DNA of 64,000 nucleotides from Corinectria fuckeliana (lineage: Eukaryota > Ascomycota > Sordariomycetes > Hypocreales > Nectriaceae). Both the position numbers and the translations under genes were made by a program. Below, piece after piece: positions 45,700-59,449 of the stretch (position 1 is the first letter of the stretch; the number at the start of each line of letters is the position of its first letter). Under the pieces are notes generated by a model that saw nothing but the letters and a program-made list of their open reading frames with translations, was not told the DNA's origin and did not search any database. Location of the stretch: NCBI GenBank assembly GCA_019137255.1, contig WPDH01000220.1:165195-229194 (forward strand). The letters run 5' to 3'.

Positions 45700-48500
45700 T
45701 AAGATTATATGCCTTTTTTATAATAATATAAGAAAGAAAAAGTTAAATTCTTTTTAGGCTTACTTTATAATAGCTCTTAGGTTATTAAACTCTTTTTAGT
45801 TAAGTTAGTAGACTAAAGCTATAAGTTAGAAGTGCTTTAGCTGTAAAAAAAGGTATCTTATATAAATACTTATATAGTAGGAAAGATGTTTTAACTTTCT
45901 AGCCTTATATAAGAAGAAATACACCTTAGAGAGCTAAAGTTTTTACCTTAAGTAGAATAAGACTCTTAAGAAGTAGTTTAATAAGTACTTAGAAAAGCTA
46001 AAAAAGGCTAATACTTAGACCCTAGTAAAAAAGGCAACTTATATACTAATTAGCAGTCTAAAAAAGAAGGTAAAAATAATTACTATTACTTATTAAACTT
46101 TTTCTCTAAGCCTTATTTCTTATATAAATACCCTATATATAGCTATATATAATATAACCTTTATAAACCCTATAATTAGAGATATTACTATTTATAATTT
46201 TAGTGTTTTATACTACTTTTTTAACTATATAGACTAGTTCTCTAAAGAAGGCTTTAATTAGAGGGTTAAAAAGACTACTTATATAAAAAATAGTAAGATA
46301 TTTATAAAAAGCTAAGATATAGTTAACCTAAGAGTTTAATACTCTAAGTTTCCTAAGAGTAAGCTTATTAGACTTAAGTATACTTATTATATACTAAGAA
46401 TATATCTTAATATAATCTTAGGCTTTTAGATATATAGTAATAGTATTATTTAGGATTAAAAAGTAAAAGTTCTTTAGATAAAAGAATCTTTTAAGATAGT
46501 AGCCTTTATACAGCTTTATATAAGCTAGTAGGTTATTTTAATAAGAGTATCTATTTAGAGCTCTTTAGTTATAATAGCCTTAAAGCTTAAGATAGTTCTT
46601 AAAGATAATACTAAGCTCTAATATTAATAATATAGTTATATAAGGTAGAAAGCTCTTAATTAGCTAGCCTTATTAAGTTTAAAAGTAAGAGTTAAAAGAC
46701 CTCTTCTTAAGAAATATTAAGTTTATACTATAATAAAAGTAATAATAACAGTCTTAAGAAAGTTTTTAGACTGTATCTCTTAGAGGCTTAAAAAAGTAAT
46801 AAATTATAATTTTTATTACTTTTTAGTACCTATATATAATAGTTACTATTATTAGGTCTTATTTATAAATATAATAATAAAAATATGCTTTTTTTACCTC
46901 TTAAAGATAAAGTTAGATATTAAGAGTGTATTTAGAAAGTTATAAGCCTAGTTATAAACTTAATATAGTCTTAAGATCTTACTCTTATAGTATAATAATA
47001 AGAAGGCTCTTTTTACTAAAAAGAAAAAAGAGATTTTTAAGAATAATAGTATAATTATTTATAAGTCTATCTTATTAACCTTAATATAAAACAAGAGTGC
47101 TAAAATATTAAAAAAAATTATTAAGGTTAAGAGTAGGGTTATAATTAAAAAGTTAAGACTCTTAAAAAAGCTTACCTTTAAGATATATTATATAGTAGTA
47201 TACCTTTTTAACTATACACCTTATTAAAAGAAAAATCAGTAGGTAACCTTCTACTAGCTCTAGTAAGACTAGGTTAGAAATAATATCTTTATATATAGTT
47301 ATATTCTTAAGAATATAAGGCTCTTATAAGTATATATTAAGGTCTTTAAGTGCTTAGCCTACTTAATAACTATAGCTATCTTAAAATATATTAAGTTATA
47401 TAAGTTCTTAAGCTTACTTATAGAGAGAGCTTATATTAAGTATCTTATTAGCTATAAAAGTAAGTTATAATATATAATTTATATACTAGTAACTTAAAGT
47501 AAGAAGGTTATAATCTTTACTAATATATAGTTTAATAAGTGAGAATACTTTAATCTAAGATATAAAAAAGATATAAAAGCTTATAAGAAATATACTTATA
47601 AAATTCTAAACTAAATTAATATAAGAGAGGTTTCTAATAATAAAGATATTAGTAAGAAAAGCAGTCTTAATATAGTAGTTATAAAGTCTTTTTTAAATCT
47701 TACTATATTATAAATTTAAGCACTACTTATAATATCTTTAAGAGAGATATAATAGCAGAAAGAAGTCTAAAACACTTAGTAATAGTAATCTTAAACTAAG
47801 ACTTTATAAGAAAAGAAAAGCACTTTTAAGATTAAAAGTGCTAAAACTATATTTAAAACTATTTTGCTTTTTTCTCCTCTTACTAAAAGAGCTATAAAAT
47901 AAGTTACTTTTCTTAATAATACTTTATATTAGTTTAGCTTACTATATAAGATAGTAAGTATAATACTATTATATAATTTATTACTTAAGATTATAAATAA
48001 TATCTTATTAGCTATATAAGCTAAAAACAGTAATAACTTTATAAAACCTAATAATCTTATAAAAAGATTAGAATTATAAGACTTATTAGATAATAATAGT
48101 TTAGTTAATATATAGATTATTATACTAAAACAGGTTAATAAGATATTAAGAGATAAAACAGATAGTAAAGCTAATTTAACCTTATATAATAACCCTAATA
48201 ATACCTCTCTTTAGTTACTAAAGGAATTATTTATAATAGTTAGTACTAATACTATTAACACTTAATATAAGCCTTTAAGGCTTAACTTTAGAGCTTACCT
48301 AAATAGTAAGCTAGTAGCCTCTTTAAGAACACTAAATAAGCACTTACTAAATACTTATTAAGTAGAAGCTTTATAATATACTAATACCTACCTTTATAAT
48401 CTTTATATTTACACCCTAGTAAGACTAACTCTTATAATTCTTTTACTTTTACACTCTACTTAGATTACTAGTATATAACATAAAATAAGAGGTTATATAA
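45700..48500 (+). mobile_element. Ty1/copia-like retrotransposon remnant
   Basis: Ends are approximate. On the plus strand, frames with many stops give a gag-like helical part near 45,900-46,080. A protease/gag-pre-integrase-like stretch follows around 46,170-46,430, with residues comparable to the copia pattern ending in YVPxxxxNIIS. A copia integrase C-terminal segment lies at about 47,280-47,540, where the order AYIxYLxSYKS, then KKVIIFTxIxFN matches the family's GYLVGY and IRTRDVxFDE blocks. I could not find its reverse transcriptase or its LTRs, so it is either truncated by the gypsy element to its right or decayed beyond recognition. Confidence 0.5.
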
Positions 48501-48599
48501 GATCTCTTATAAAGTATAGTAAGCATATAATAAGTATAAAACAACTATTAATAATAATAAATAAACTTATACTTACTAATTAGGTAGAGAAAGAAATTA

Positions 48600-51500
48600 A
48601 TCTAATTAATACTCTTCTTATAAAAAAAAGACCCTCTTAGAAAATACCTCTTATACTAAATCTTATACTAGGCTAAGAGGTGTTACTAGAAGAAACACTC
48701 TCTCTCTTATATAAAGCTAGGTTATAATAAGTACTAAGAGAGAACTTAAAAACTACTTATAGGGATTATAACCTTAATAAGAGAGAAACCTTAATATTAA
48801 ATATATATAATAATAATAAGAACTAATTATTTATATAATTTTAATTATATATAAGATAATAATCCTAATTAAGAACCTTCTTAGAATACTATTACTAAGT
48901 AATTAGCCTTAAGAAAAATATTTTAACTCTTTAAGAATTAGTCTTAATAATAGTATTCTAATAAGAAGAGAACTATAAAATATAAGAGGAAGATTATTAA
49001 TTCTAAAAACAGCTACTTAAAAAGCTAGCTATAAAATCTAGTAGTAATAAGCTAAAAAAGTATAAAAGACTATCTTAATACTCTTATAAGTCTCTTAAGA
49101 AAGATATAATAAGTATATAAATTAATAATTAGATTTATATTATATAGTTAGTAAATAATATATAAGAGTTTATAACTTATCACTAGAAAATACTCTAGTT
49201 AACTACTCACCTTTTTAAAATCTTATAAATAAAATAGAAAGACTACTTAAGCACTATATAAAACCTCTTATAGTTAGACTTTATAAACTTTATAAGAAGA
49301 CTATATATAAATNNATATAAATCTAAAATAGCAAGTAATTAAACTATAAGAAAACCTTACCTATCTCTAATAAGATGTAAAATAGTTACTAATAGACTAC
49401 TTTAATATGTAAAGATTAATTTATAACTCTCTTAGCACTAAGAAGCCTAAGAAAGATAAGATCTTAGTATACTAATACTATTATAAATTATAAACTAGAG
49501 TTAAAAAAGAGCTCTAAAGACTATAAATAGATATTCTAAAGGTAAAAAAGCTAGCTTAAAAAGCTTAATAGTAATAGTAATACCTTAAAAGTAATAATTA
49601 CTTAAGAAGTAATAGCTAAAAGAGAAGCAGCTTTACTAACACTTAGAAGAGTTTATAAAAAACCTAAATAATAGACTGTTAAACCTGCCCTCTAAGTAAG
49701 TTAAGAACTTAAAATACTAATAAGTTAACTAATAAAAGACTTTAGCTAGCTAGTAATAATAGATAATAAATAGTAAATAACTACTTATTAAGTTAGTTTC
49801 TTAGAGAGATTACCTACTATAATTATAATAAAAAAGAATACTATACTTTAAATTATAAGACACTTTAAAAGACTATAAGATAGTTAAATAAAAAAAAGAC
49901 TACTTAGAATATAGCTATTATACAGGCTATTATAACCTATCTTAAAAATATTAACTTATTAAAAAATAAGTAAGTATAAGAATAATTACTATACTTCTTA
50001 TACTAAAACTTAAGCTAGTGCTAATTAGAGTAATTATATAAGATAAGACACTTATTATATAAGTATTTACTAAAGAAAAAGTTAAGATAAATATAAACAC
50101 TTATATATAAGTTAACCTTATTAGCTAATAACTAGTATAAAAGTTAAGTCTTAAGTCTAATTTAGATTAAAAGGTACTAAACCTAGCTAGCTTTAATAAG
50201 ATAATAACTCTTCTCTTACTAGCTTACTAGCTAACCTTCTTTTTACTAAATTACTAAGAGTTCCCTAAGAAAGTAAAAAAGTTATTTATAAAAGTATAAT
50301 ACCTAAAAGAGGCTAGTAACTTACTTTTATCTACTTAAGTGATAAGAGAAAAAGGTATTATAATTAATACCTAAATATATATATAAACTTATAAACTTAT
50401 TTTAGTTTAAGACCTTATATTTTTTATAAAGAGCTTAGTAAAAAATAATAAAAAGGTATTTATTATATATATTAATAGTATATTATTACTAGATAAGCAG
50501 CTAATACCTGTTCTAAAAAAGGATTTAAAAGAATAAAAAGATAATATCTTACTAGCTAAACTAAAGTTAGAAAGAGAAACCTTTAGTAAGAAAGTATTAA
50601 AGACTTTACTATTACTAGAAGAGGTAAAACACTTAATTAACTTATAACTAGAGAGAAAACCTTTATTAGGATAAATATACTTTACTAATAAGAAGTAAGC
50701 TTAAGTTATTTATAAATATATTACTAAGAATATAGTAAATAGTTAAATTAGATATTTTATAAGTAAAGCTAGTATACTTATTCTTTTTATACTAAAAAAA
50801 AACAGAGAAATCTAAATCTATATAAACTATAAAAGTCTTAATATTATTATAGTAAAAAACTATTATTTATTACTATTAATTAGTAATCTATTAGATTAAT
50901 TATCTAAAATAAAATAAATCTTAAAGATTAATATTTATAATATATATTACTATATCTAAATTAAGCTAAATAACTAGTAGAAAACTATATTTTATATAAG
51001 ATATAATCACTTTAAATATACTATTATACTATTTAGATTAACTAATACTTTAGTTATATTTTAAGTATATATTTATTAAGCACTTACTAGGTTACTAAAC
51101 ACTTACTATATTATATACTTAAATAATATTATTATATACTTAAAAACTAGAGAATAATATACTAAGAATATTAAAAAAGTACTTTATAAACTATAAAGCT
51201 TTTAACTATATACTAAGCTATTAAAATATATATTTTACTAATAGAAAGTTAAGTTTCTAAAGTATATTATTACCTAAAAGAGGTTAAAAATAAACCCTTT
51301 TAAAGTCTATATAATCACTAAGTAGCTAATACTAAAAAATATTAAAAATATTTAAGTTTTTTAAGAATTTTATAACTTCTACTAGAAGTTTATTATAAAA
51401 TACTCTAGAATTACCACCCTCTTAACAGCCTAGCTAAAATAAGATAAAAAGACTAAAAGTTTTTAATAAGAAGAGAAAGAGAAAATAGTATTTTAAACTC

Positions 51501-52424
51501 TTAAGTATATATTTTACTTAGTAACTATTTTATAATATTAAAACCTTACTAAGTATATATAAGTAGAAATAAATATATTCTTATAAGTAATCTTAGGGAT
51601 CTTAATATAACTATTTAATAATTAATAAAAACTTATTACTTATATATTATATAAGCTTATAAATATAAAATAATAGTAGGGTATAAGATAATAAGAGCTA
51701 CTAGCTGTTATTAAAAGCCTTAAGCACTAGAGCTACTACTTACTAGGACTTTTAGATAGGTTTTTTTTACTAATAGACTATATAACACTTAAGAGAGTAA
51801 TTACTATACTAGTATAAGACTTTTAAGAAAGGCTTACTTATTAAGTATATAAGTTAGCACCTTTTAACTTTAATATTAAATACTACTTTAAAATTTAGAA
51901 CCTTATAAATAGACTATTAAGATATTCTAACTATATAAAAAGTAAGATTAGCTATAATAATATACTACTTACTCTTATAATAAAGCTATAGATTATTAAA
52001 GATTTACTACTAGATATATAACAAATAATTACTAATATTAAAAGTAAAATAAAAACTATAAGAGTATATATATAAGTAGTATAAGTAAGTCTTAAAAACC
52101 TTATAAGATAATAAGTCTAAAAAAGGCACCTTTTACCTTAAACTCTCTTAGAAGACTAGAGAAGTTAAATATAAAAAGTATTTATTTTTATAGTTATCTA
52201 AGCTTAAAAACAGGCTAGTATAACTTAAAAGTAGTTAAAAAATACTTAGTAAGAAACAGCTTATTAAGAAAGCTAAGAGGACTCTACTAGAGCTAGAATT
52301 ATTAATCTAGAGTAATATATCTTATACTAAATTATAAAAGAGCTTATAAAAAGTAAAATAGTATTCTTATTATAACTCTTACTATACTTAAAAGAACTAG
52401 TTAAAGGACTATAAGCTAATAATT
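48600..52424 (+). mobile_element. Ty3/gypsy chromovirus, 5' part (interrupted)
   Basis: The left limit is uncertain. A gypsy reverse transcriptase is readable at about 50,600-51,300 on the plus strand: landmarks comparable to VDYRxLN, LLxxLSKxK, YNHFxYTxxxFxLTN and the catalytic YxDD, here YLNN at 51,116-51,127 (both Asp codons changed to Asn as expected from TG to TA). An RNase H-like part follows, with ELLAxIxxLKHWxYYLLG near 51,690-51,745. Upstream (48,600-50,500) lies a gag/protease-length region that I could not identify in detail. The element stops at the insertion point of the minus-strand gypsy element and resumes at 61,822. Confidence 0.7.
52420..52424. repeat. Target-site duplication, left copy
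   Basis: TAATT directly precedes the left LTR of the inner element. An identical TAATT follows the right LTR. Confidence 0.75.
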
Positions 52425-52808
52425 TAATATAGAATTAACTATATTAGGGGATATACAGAGTAAATACCACTAAGAGGAAGAATCCCTACTTGTGCGATTA
52501 AGATACCTAAAGCTTAGGAGCAAGATAGTAAGGTAATAAGATAATAATTCTTCTATCTATTCTAGTGATAGTCTTCCCCTTTATATAAGGGAAAGTCCTA
52601 AGGCACTCCTTAGGCATTCCCTAGGAAATCTCTAGATAGGTCCTAAGATTTCTCTAGGACTATCCTGGGATTTCCTAGGATAATTCTTAGCCTAATTAGT
52701 AAGAGATTTCTCTCCCTATTATAGCTACTCTTTAGTAGCCCTCTCTAGGGTTATAGCCTGAGCTGTTGCCAGATGGTAATAGCTCTCTATCTAGTTTATT
52801 CCGTAATA
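52425..52808 (-). repeat. LTR (3' LTR of inner gypsy element), 384 bp
   Basis: This starts TAATATAG and ends CCGTAATA. It aligns base by base over the same 384-bp length with the copy at 61,433-61,816, differing mainly by C/T and G/A transitions. The TA...TA ends are what RIP would leave of the usual TG...CA termini. It contains palindromic blocks such as TCCTAGGA and CCCTTTATATAAGGG. Confidence 0.92.
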
Positions 52809-52899
52809 AATCCCTATAACAAAAGAAAAGCATACTATCCTTAGTGCGTCTATATTAATTGCGGCTAGGCTGTTTCTTATACTAGTAGGAGTTTTATTA

Positions 52900-54500
52900 A
52901 TAGTTATATATATGATTTTCTCAATCTAGAGGTGCTTGCCTTATGTTTACTATTATATATTAGGGAAATACCCTGACCCTGCTAGGCCTCTTATTTATTA
53001 TCCTTCTTTTGCCTATTTAGTTTGTTAGGAACTTCTTATATGTGTTATTAGTAATACCCTTATATTCCTCCCTAATAAGCTTCTTTAAATTTATAGCTAC
53101 TAGGGGTATATTATGCTTCTTAGTGTTAGCGGGAGCGGGTTAGTAGAGTTAGTATTTCCTAGTCTTAGTAGCGTGGAGCGCTATTAGAAGGCTAATAGCC
53201 TATATGTTCTGCTTAGTGCTGGCGGGGGTAATAAGTGTGGGTCTCCTAGCTGTGTTCTACTTGCCTTTCTTATGGAACTATAGTGCTATCTTAATTACTT
53301 TAGTGGTAGTCTTTAGGTGGGAAAAGAACTCCTATTGTGCTATTTGCTTAGCTAGCTCAGTTATGTTATTATCTAGAAAGCTAATTACCTGTAGTATATT
53401 ATTAAGGCGGATTACTAGTTCTAGGGATATTCTCACTATTTGTGCTATTTATCGCAGAGAGCAGTCTAACTATGTTATTTTGTGATAAACCTAATAGTAT
53501 TTAGCAAAATATTCAGCTGTGTTAATATTAAGAAACTAGATAGCTTAGTTAGCTACCTAGATGTACTATACTAGTATGGTTTCTTCTTCTTACTAGACTA
53601 TAGCTTCTAGGATAATAGGCGTGTTATTTCGCAGGGTAGTAGTCTTAAGTTGTGTGCTTACTATTACTTGTTATAGAGTTGTGGCTATACTGTTATTAAT
53701 AGCTGCTAAAAGTGTATTAGTAACACTTTGTTTAGCGAGGGTGATAATATTTTATGACATAAATAGATCTTTATTGTGATTTTCTTAAGGGGTTATAGTC
53801 CCTAATAAGGCTGTTATAAAGAGCTGACATTTTAGTTTATGAGTTAAGATGCCTAAGATAGGGTTAGTAAAACAGGTATGTTTAAGTGATAAGCTGATAA
53901 GAGTGTTAATTTCCTATTATATATTAGGCTAAAGCTAGCATACTAGGTTAATATAAGTATAGCTGTCTACTAATCCTCTGATTTTATTAAGGGCTTTCTA
54001 GGCTCTATTAATTAGAGTGGGCAACTACTAGGAGGTTATCTTAGTAATTTACTTAAGTATTTTAGTAAGGATTATAAAGACCTTAATTTTTCTGATAATA
54101 GATATAGTCAGCTTGTGGATGTTAGTTTATGTCAGCCTGGTTATATTATTAAAGCTCATAGTAAGGGCGCGAGTATTTCCCGCTAGGGAAGGGCTACTAC
54201 TCTAGTACTACCTATTCTGTCCTTATATCTATTATAGTATTTCTTATAGTAGTATACTTAGTTTACTAGCTGCCTTACTTACTGCTTTACTTATAACTTT
54301 ACTCACAGCTTTATTTAGGGTTTTATACTAATTATAGTTTAGGTTATTATAGTAGTATATCTAGTTCTGTTAGTCTATAAACCTAGTGTTAGAGTTATAG
54401 CCTTTAGCTTGTGTAAGCTGGCGGAAATATCTGTGGTGTTACAGGAAGGTCTTAATCTAAATATGGTATTAGTTAGAGCTTTTAGCTGCTCTAAGGTTAT
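52900..54500 (-). pseudogene. Unidentified frame between integrase and 3' LTR of the inner element
   Basis: Read on the minus strand, one frame stays coding-like over about 1.6 kb although broken by TAA/TAG. Recognisable stretches are FRQLTQAKGYNSNTRF, an Ala/Ser/Lys repeat (KAVSKVISKAVSKAASKLS, at about 54,250-54,312), HLKTTTKVIKIA and, near the end, VAINLKKLIREEYKGIT. Upstream it may extend towards 54,600. The inner element already has gag and pol, so this is additional. I do not recognise the product. It could be an accessory or envelope-position gene, a captured host gene, or a fragment of another element. Confidence 0.4.
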
Positions 54501-55249
54501 GTTTATTACTGTATAGCTATATAGCTTAGTGATACCCTTCGTACTAGAGGCAGAGGGGATATTAGGTGAGCTAGTTCTTAAATAGCTAGTAAAGCTCTTA
54601 GTCTTTAGATAGGAATATATTACTTAATAAGGGAACTTAGAATAGTACTTATTCTTCTTGTTTAGTATTATAGGGTATTTCTTATGTGTTAGTAGTATAA
54701 GGTTATAGCCTTCTCCTCTAAGAAGTAAAAATAGTAATATATAAAGGAAAATAATAACAAAAGAAAATAGCATGCTAGGTTGTGAGGTGTTAATTTCTTG
54801 CTTATGCGTCTTATTATTAGCTAGTGGCAGCTGTTAGTAGCATTCTTAGCAAGGTGGTGGTAAATATGCTAAGCTATTACCTTAGGTGATCTACTACTAT
54901 AGCCTAGGATTTCCCTAAATAGGACTCTCTCTAGCTAGCACTCTTAATACTGTAGTATTTTATAGTGTGAGGTTCTTTCTTAGTCTTTTATACTTTTAGT
55001 GTGGGGCCTTAGTAGTGTTATATATTTAGTCCGCTATGTTATTCTTAGTCTGTTCTTTAACTAGTATGGTTATTACTTATATGACTAGCTGTGGCTTACT
55101 ATGCTTATGTTTTTGTTTCTTAGTAAGTTCTGCTTTATATTACTCTCTTGCCTAGTATTCTATGATAAGCTTGTTGCTTTTAATAGTATCTTCTTTTAGC
55201 TAGAGGTTATAGTTACTTAGCTATTCTTTCTATGTGATAAGATACTTAG

Positions 55250-58200
55250 TCTTTAGTTTTTCTTTTTCTTGCTTTTGTGTTTGCGATCTAATTACTTAAT
55301 TAACTTCCTAGTATTTATACTTATCCTTTTAGTTTCCTGCCTTATAGTCTTCTGTTAAGATAGCTCCTAGTTATCTAATCAGTTTATCTGCTAGCTTAAG
55401 TTAAGCAACTAATATCACTAGGTAGATATTAAGGTTATCTTTTATTTTAAGTCTATATGCTAGGTTTCCCACCTGTTTAAGAATCTTATATAGTCTAGTT
55501 CTTTTCTCCTTTAGTTTTTCTATATAGTTATCTACCACTATATATCCTTTCTTGTAGAGTTCTAACCAGACTTAGTCCCCTAGTTTATATTTTACTAGCT
55601 AGTGTTTCTAGTTGTACTAGTGTTTTATAGCTGCTTATATAAAGGCTAGGGCGAGTTTAGCTTTATTATAAAGGATATCCTAATTAAAGGTGTTAGATTT
55701 ATCTCCTAGCTATTATAGCCTATTATTTAAGCACTACCTAGTAACTAGCTCACTTAGCGATATATTAATAGCTAACAAATATAAGTTATTTAGGCTAAAC
55801 TAGAGGGGGATAAGAGCTAGGACCTAGGGCTAGCCTAGGAAGTTACTAGTGAAATATTAGAGGGCTACTTCTACTACCTAATTCCGTCTTTTTATAGCTC
55901 TATTAGTTTATAAATACTATACTATTAACATAAGAAGCTTAGTTCTAAATACTGTTTATAAACCTTACTAGAAGTCTAATATAAACTTTACATCTTAGTC
56001 AGATATAATACTATATAGGATTCCCTAGTTATATTATATTAGTTCTGTGAATAATACTTATGCTTAGTCTTTAGTGGTGTACTAATTATTTCCTAGTATA
56101 AGCAAGCATATCTAACACTACTTATAGGTAACAGTTAGTAAGCAGTTAAAAAACTGCTTTTCTAGGTTTAGCTATAGTATTCCTTTAGCTTTTATAACTA
56201 GCAGCCTTATAATAAAGTCTATTATAATTATGTGAAATAGGATTAGAGGGCTTTAGATAGGTATTAGTTAGCCTAGTAGTTTCTAGTAGTTAGTAAGGTT
56301 TCTGCTGTATATATTATATTTATCTTATACTACTTAGATTTCTTAGCGTAAGTTAGTTATTATAAAAGAACTTAACAGGTCCTGCTAGGATTGTACCTCC
56401 CCTAGGTGGAAGTTCTGCTTATAATTATCTTAAATAACTTTCTAGTCTGCATCTATAGGTAAGCATAGCTGTTAGCATCTACTATACTCTCACAGGTAGA
56501 TAAGTCTGTTTTGCTAAAAGAAGAGAAGCCCTAAAATCTTATCTTTTTCGCTAAGCTATGCTAAAATTACTACCTATTTTGCTTTCTTAGGATACTAGTT
56601 AATAATTTCCTAGTGTAGACTGGTTTATATGCTAGCTTTCGCGAAGTAGAAGGTATAAGCAACTAGTTCCTCCTCTTCCTAAAGGCAGTTTAGTTCGCCT
56701 TTCTTAGTGCTATCTTACGTATCTTCTTAGCCTAGAAGCCTTAAGAGCGTATTTAGTACTATATTAGTTAGTCTTAAGATATGTTAGATATCTAATAGGT
56801 ACTAGCTAAGATATTATAAAGCTAGAGTGAGATGATTATTATTCTGTAAGGCGCTAGTAAACACTAATTTCTAGCAGACTAGAGCGCAGATAGTAGAGTA
56901 GTTAGTAAGTATAATCACTTTATCTTTTTATGTTAACTAGATTATTATCTGGGCTTTTTAGCATATTTAGACTAGGTATACTATTTCTATTTCTGTCAGC
57001 TAGTAGTTTTTCTTAGTATTATATAGAGCTTAGCTGAGGTATATAATAAGATGTATAACTATAGATAAGATTTTACTAACTTAATCTTAGGTGTATTTTA
57101 GGTCCAGGTGATATATTATGCTTTTTATTTCCTATTCTTTTAATATGTTAAGCTAGATAAACAGTTTTATATCTAGGTTAAAATAATAGAGTGATTTAGT
57201 GTTTGCTAGCCTGTTTATAACCTTATGGAAACTATTAATCTCTTTAGGGGTTAGAGTGAACTCAGCTTAGGTTATATAGCTAACCTGTCTCTAACCTATT
57301 ACTAATTCGCCTAATTCGCATCCTTTTGTGAGCATACTAGTTTTCCTAGCCTATAGTAGTTTAATAGCTCTAGTAAATCTCAGGATTAAGTGCTATAGCT
57401 ATCTGACTATACTAATCTATTTCTTAAGTTAAAGTAAATTTATTAGGAATTTAATATTTCTTAGGGCTGCTACCTGTTCTTAGGTGTTAGATAGGCCTAG
57501 CCTGTCTACTTAGAATCTAAGTAATTAGACTAACAGGTAGCCTAAGAAGGCTTTCTTAGCTAAGAGGGTAATATTCTTTTCTTAGAACAGCTAAAAGATT
57601 ATCTAAAGATGCCCTAGATATTCTATATTATTATCAGAGAAAATAATAATATTATTAATAAATACTACAGTAAAGGCCTAATATAATTAGAGTAGCTGGT
57701 CTATAAACTATTAGATATATACTAGTGAGTTCTTAAATCCTATTAAGGCTACCTTAGATCGCTCTAATCCTTAGTGGCTAACTACTATAAAGCAATCTTA
57801 GTGTTTAAGGTGTACTAGAAACTAGTGAAAAAATAACCAGGTATTAATAATACTAATATATTATTTCCCCTAGAGTTTACTAAGAACATCCCTTTATAGA
57901 GGTATTAGGTAAGCATTAGGAATTATCATATTATTTAGGGCTTATAAGTCTACCACTATATATTCTTTCTTTTTGCTTACTACTATTTACCATACTATAA
58001 AGATAGGGCTTACAAATAGTATTAGTTTTATAACCCACTCTATTTGTTCTTAGTTATATAGTTAGTTAAATATAGCATCTAGAAAGTCTCTTCCCTTTTT
58101 CTCTAGCAGGTAAGGTTATAATCCTAGCTTCTATTAGTGCTAGTTATCTACTAAGAGTACCTTTATATACTTATACTTAGGTACTAATATTTCCCCTTAG

Positions 58201-58300
58201 TTAGCCTAAATACTAGCATATTCTTGTGTAAGACCTTATACTTGTTATATAAAGCTGGTTTAGTTATTATAGATTCTCACTTCTTCTGCTATTTTAACTT
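55250..58300 (-). pseudogene. pol remnant of the inner gypsy element
   Basis: On the minus strand the reverse transcriptase reads, with stops, through blocks equivalent to SxKKxxYxVVDLxALN, DVLSKL and GLERSKVALxGFKNS, and reaches the catalytic motif as FINN (57,651-57,662), where FxDD is expected. The integrase C-terminus follows at about 55,390-55,600: KLGDxVWLELYKKGY, RLYKILKQVGNLAYRL, NIYLVILVAxL. This order, RT before integrase, identifies Ty3/gypsy rather than copia. Limits are approximate. Both catalytic Asp codons and many Trp/Gln codons have been altered, so the protein would be inactive. Confidence 0.75.
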
Positions 58301-59449
58301 CTAGGAGGGTCTTATCTCTAGATATACCTAGCTTAGTATTTAGGTCTAGACTAGCATTCTAGAATCCTGTGCTAGGTTTCTAGTTAGGTTTCTTATTAGC
58401 TAGAGTTATAGCTTCTTAGGTTAGGTATTTAAGCTTGTGGGTTATTAGCACTATATCTCTGTGTTTAGTAAGTAGGTCGTCTTAGTTGGCTTTTTTAATA
58501 AAGTTCTTATCTTTAACTAGTTTAAGAATGCCCAGTTGTTAGTTCTTTTGGATTATTAGTAGCTTCTACCTGTTATTTATTATAAAGACTGCCTTAGGCT
58601 GTCTTATAATAGCTCTAATAACATCTTAACTTTATAGGTTAAGAAGGAAGTCTCAGCCCCTTAGGACACCTAGTGTGCTTACCTATACTGCTTTACTGCT
58701 TTTAGGAGGGATTATAATATATATATTGCTTTTCACTAGATATTTATAAGGTCTTATATAGATATGTACTAAGGCAGGCAGGCACAGCTTATTAGCTGCA
58801 CCTATTCGCACTTCCTGCTAGGTATTAATAATATTCACTCTGTAAGTAGTGTTAAATTCTTAGCCTAAAAGTAGTCTTACTAATAGTTCTAGTATAACCT
58901 AAGCTCTAATATAAACCTTTACTACTATGTGTTCTCCTGCTTAGTAGCCTAGTAAGTATGCTATAAATATTACCTATCTTTCTGTCTTATTCTAGCCTAT
59001 ACTACTAAGCTTAGCCTAATATTCTCTAGTAAAGGTTATATCTGGGAAGAACTAGAGTATCTTATAACTAACTACTAAGTATATTACGCTTGTGTTTATA
59101 CAGATTTCTTATTATTTAGTCTTAGCTAGAGTAGCTTTTACTTATACCTATATATAGCTATGCTTTAAGGGGTGTTATAGGTTTGGTTTCTCACCTTATA
59201 GTGTATACTTAATAATAGTGGGAATCTACTTAGGCTTGTGAGTAAGGTAGACTAAGTCTTATAGTAAAACTAGGCGGTAGTTACTAATATTTAGGATAAA
59301 TTCCTTAGTACTATCCTAGCTTTTTATAGTTTCCTAGATGAATTTATATACCTCTAGTATAGTATATAGAGATTCTAGGTTATCTTGTGGTTTGTCTATA
59401 TTAGTATTATATTATTCTATTACTATATAGGCTGCCTCTTCTAAATTTT

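Noticed and set aside
49313..49314. Undetermined bases NN as a possible large assembly gap
   Set aside because: Only two bases are unknown and the surrounding decayed sequence is similar on both sides; more likely a local base-call ambiguity in AT-rich sequence.
53204..53485. 93-codon hydrophobic plus-strand frame in the AT-rich block
   Set aside because: It lies antisense to the extra frame of the minus-strand retrotransposon. Its hydrophobic look comes from T-rich codons.
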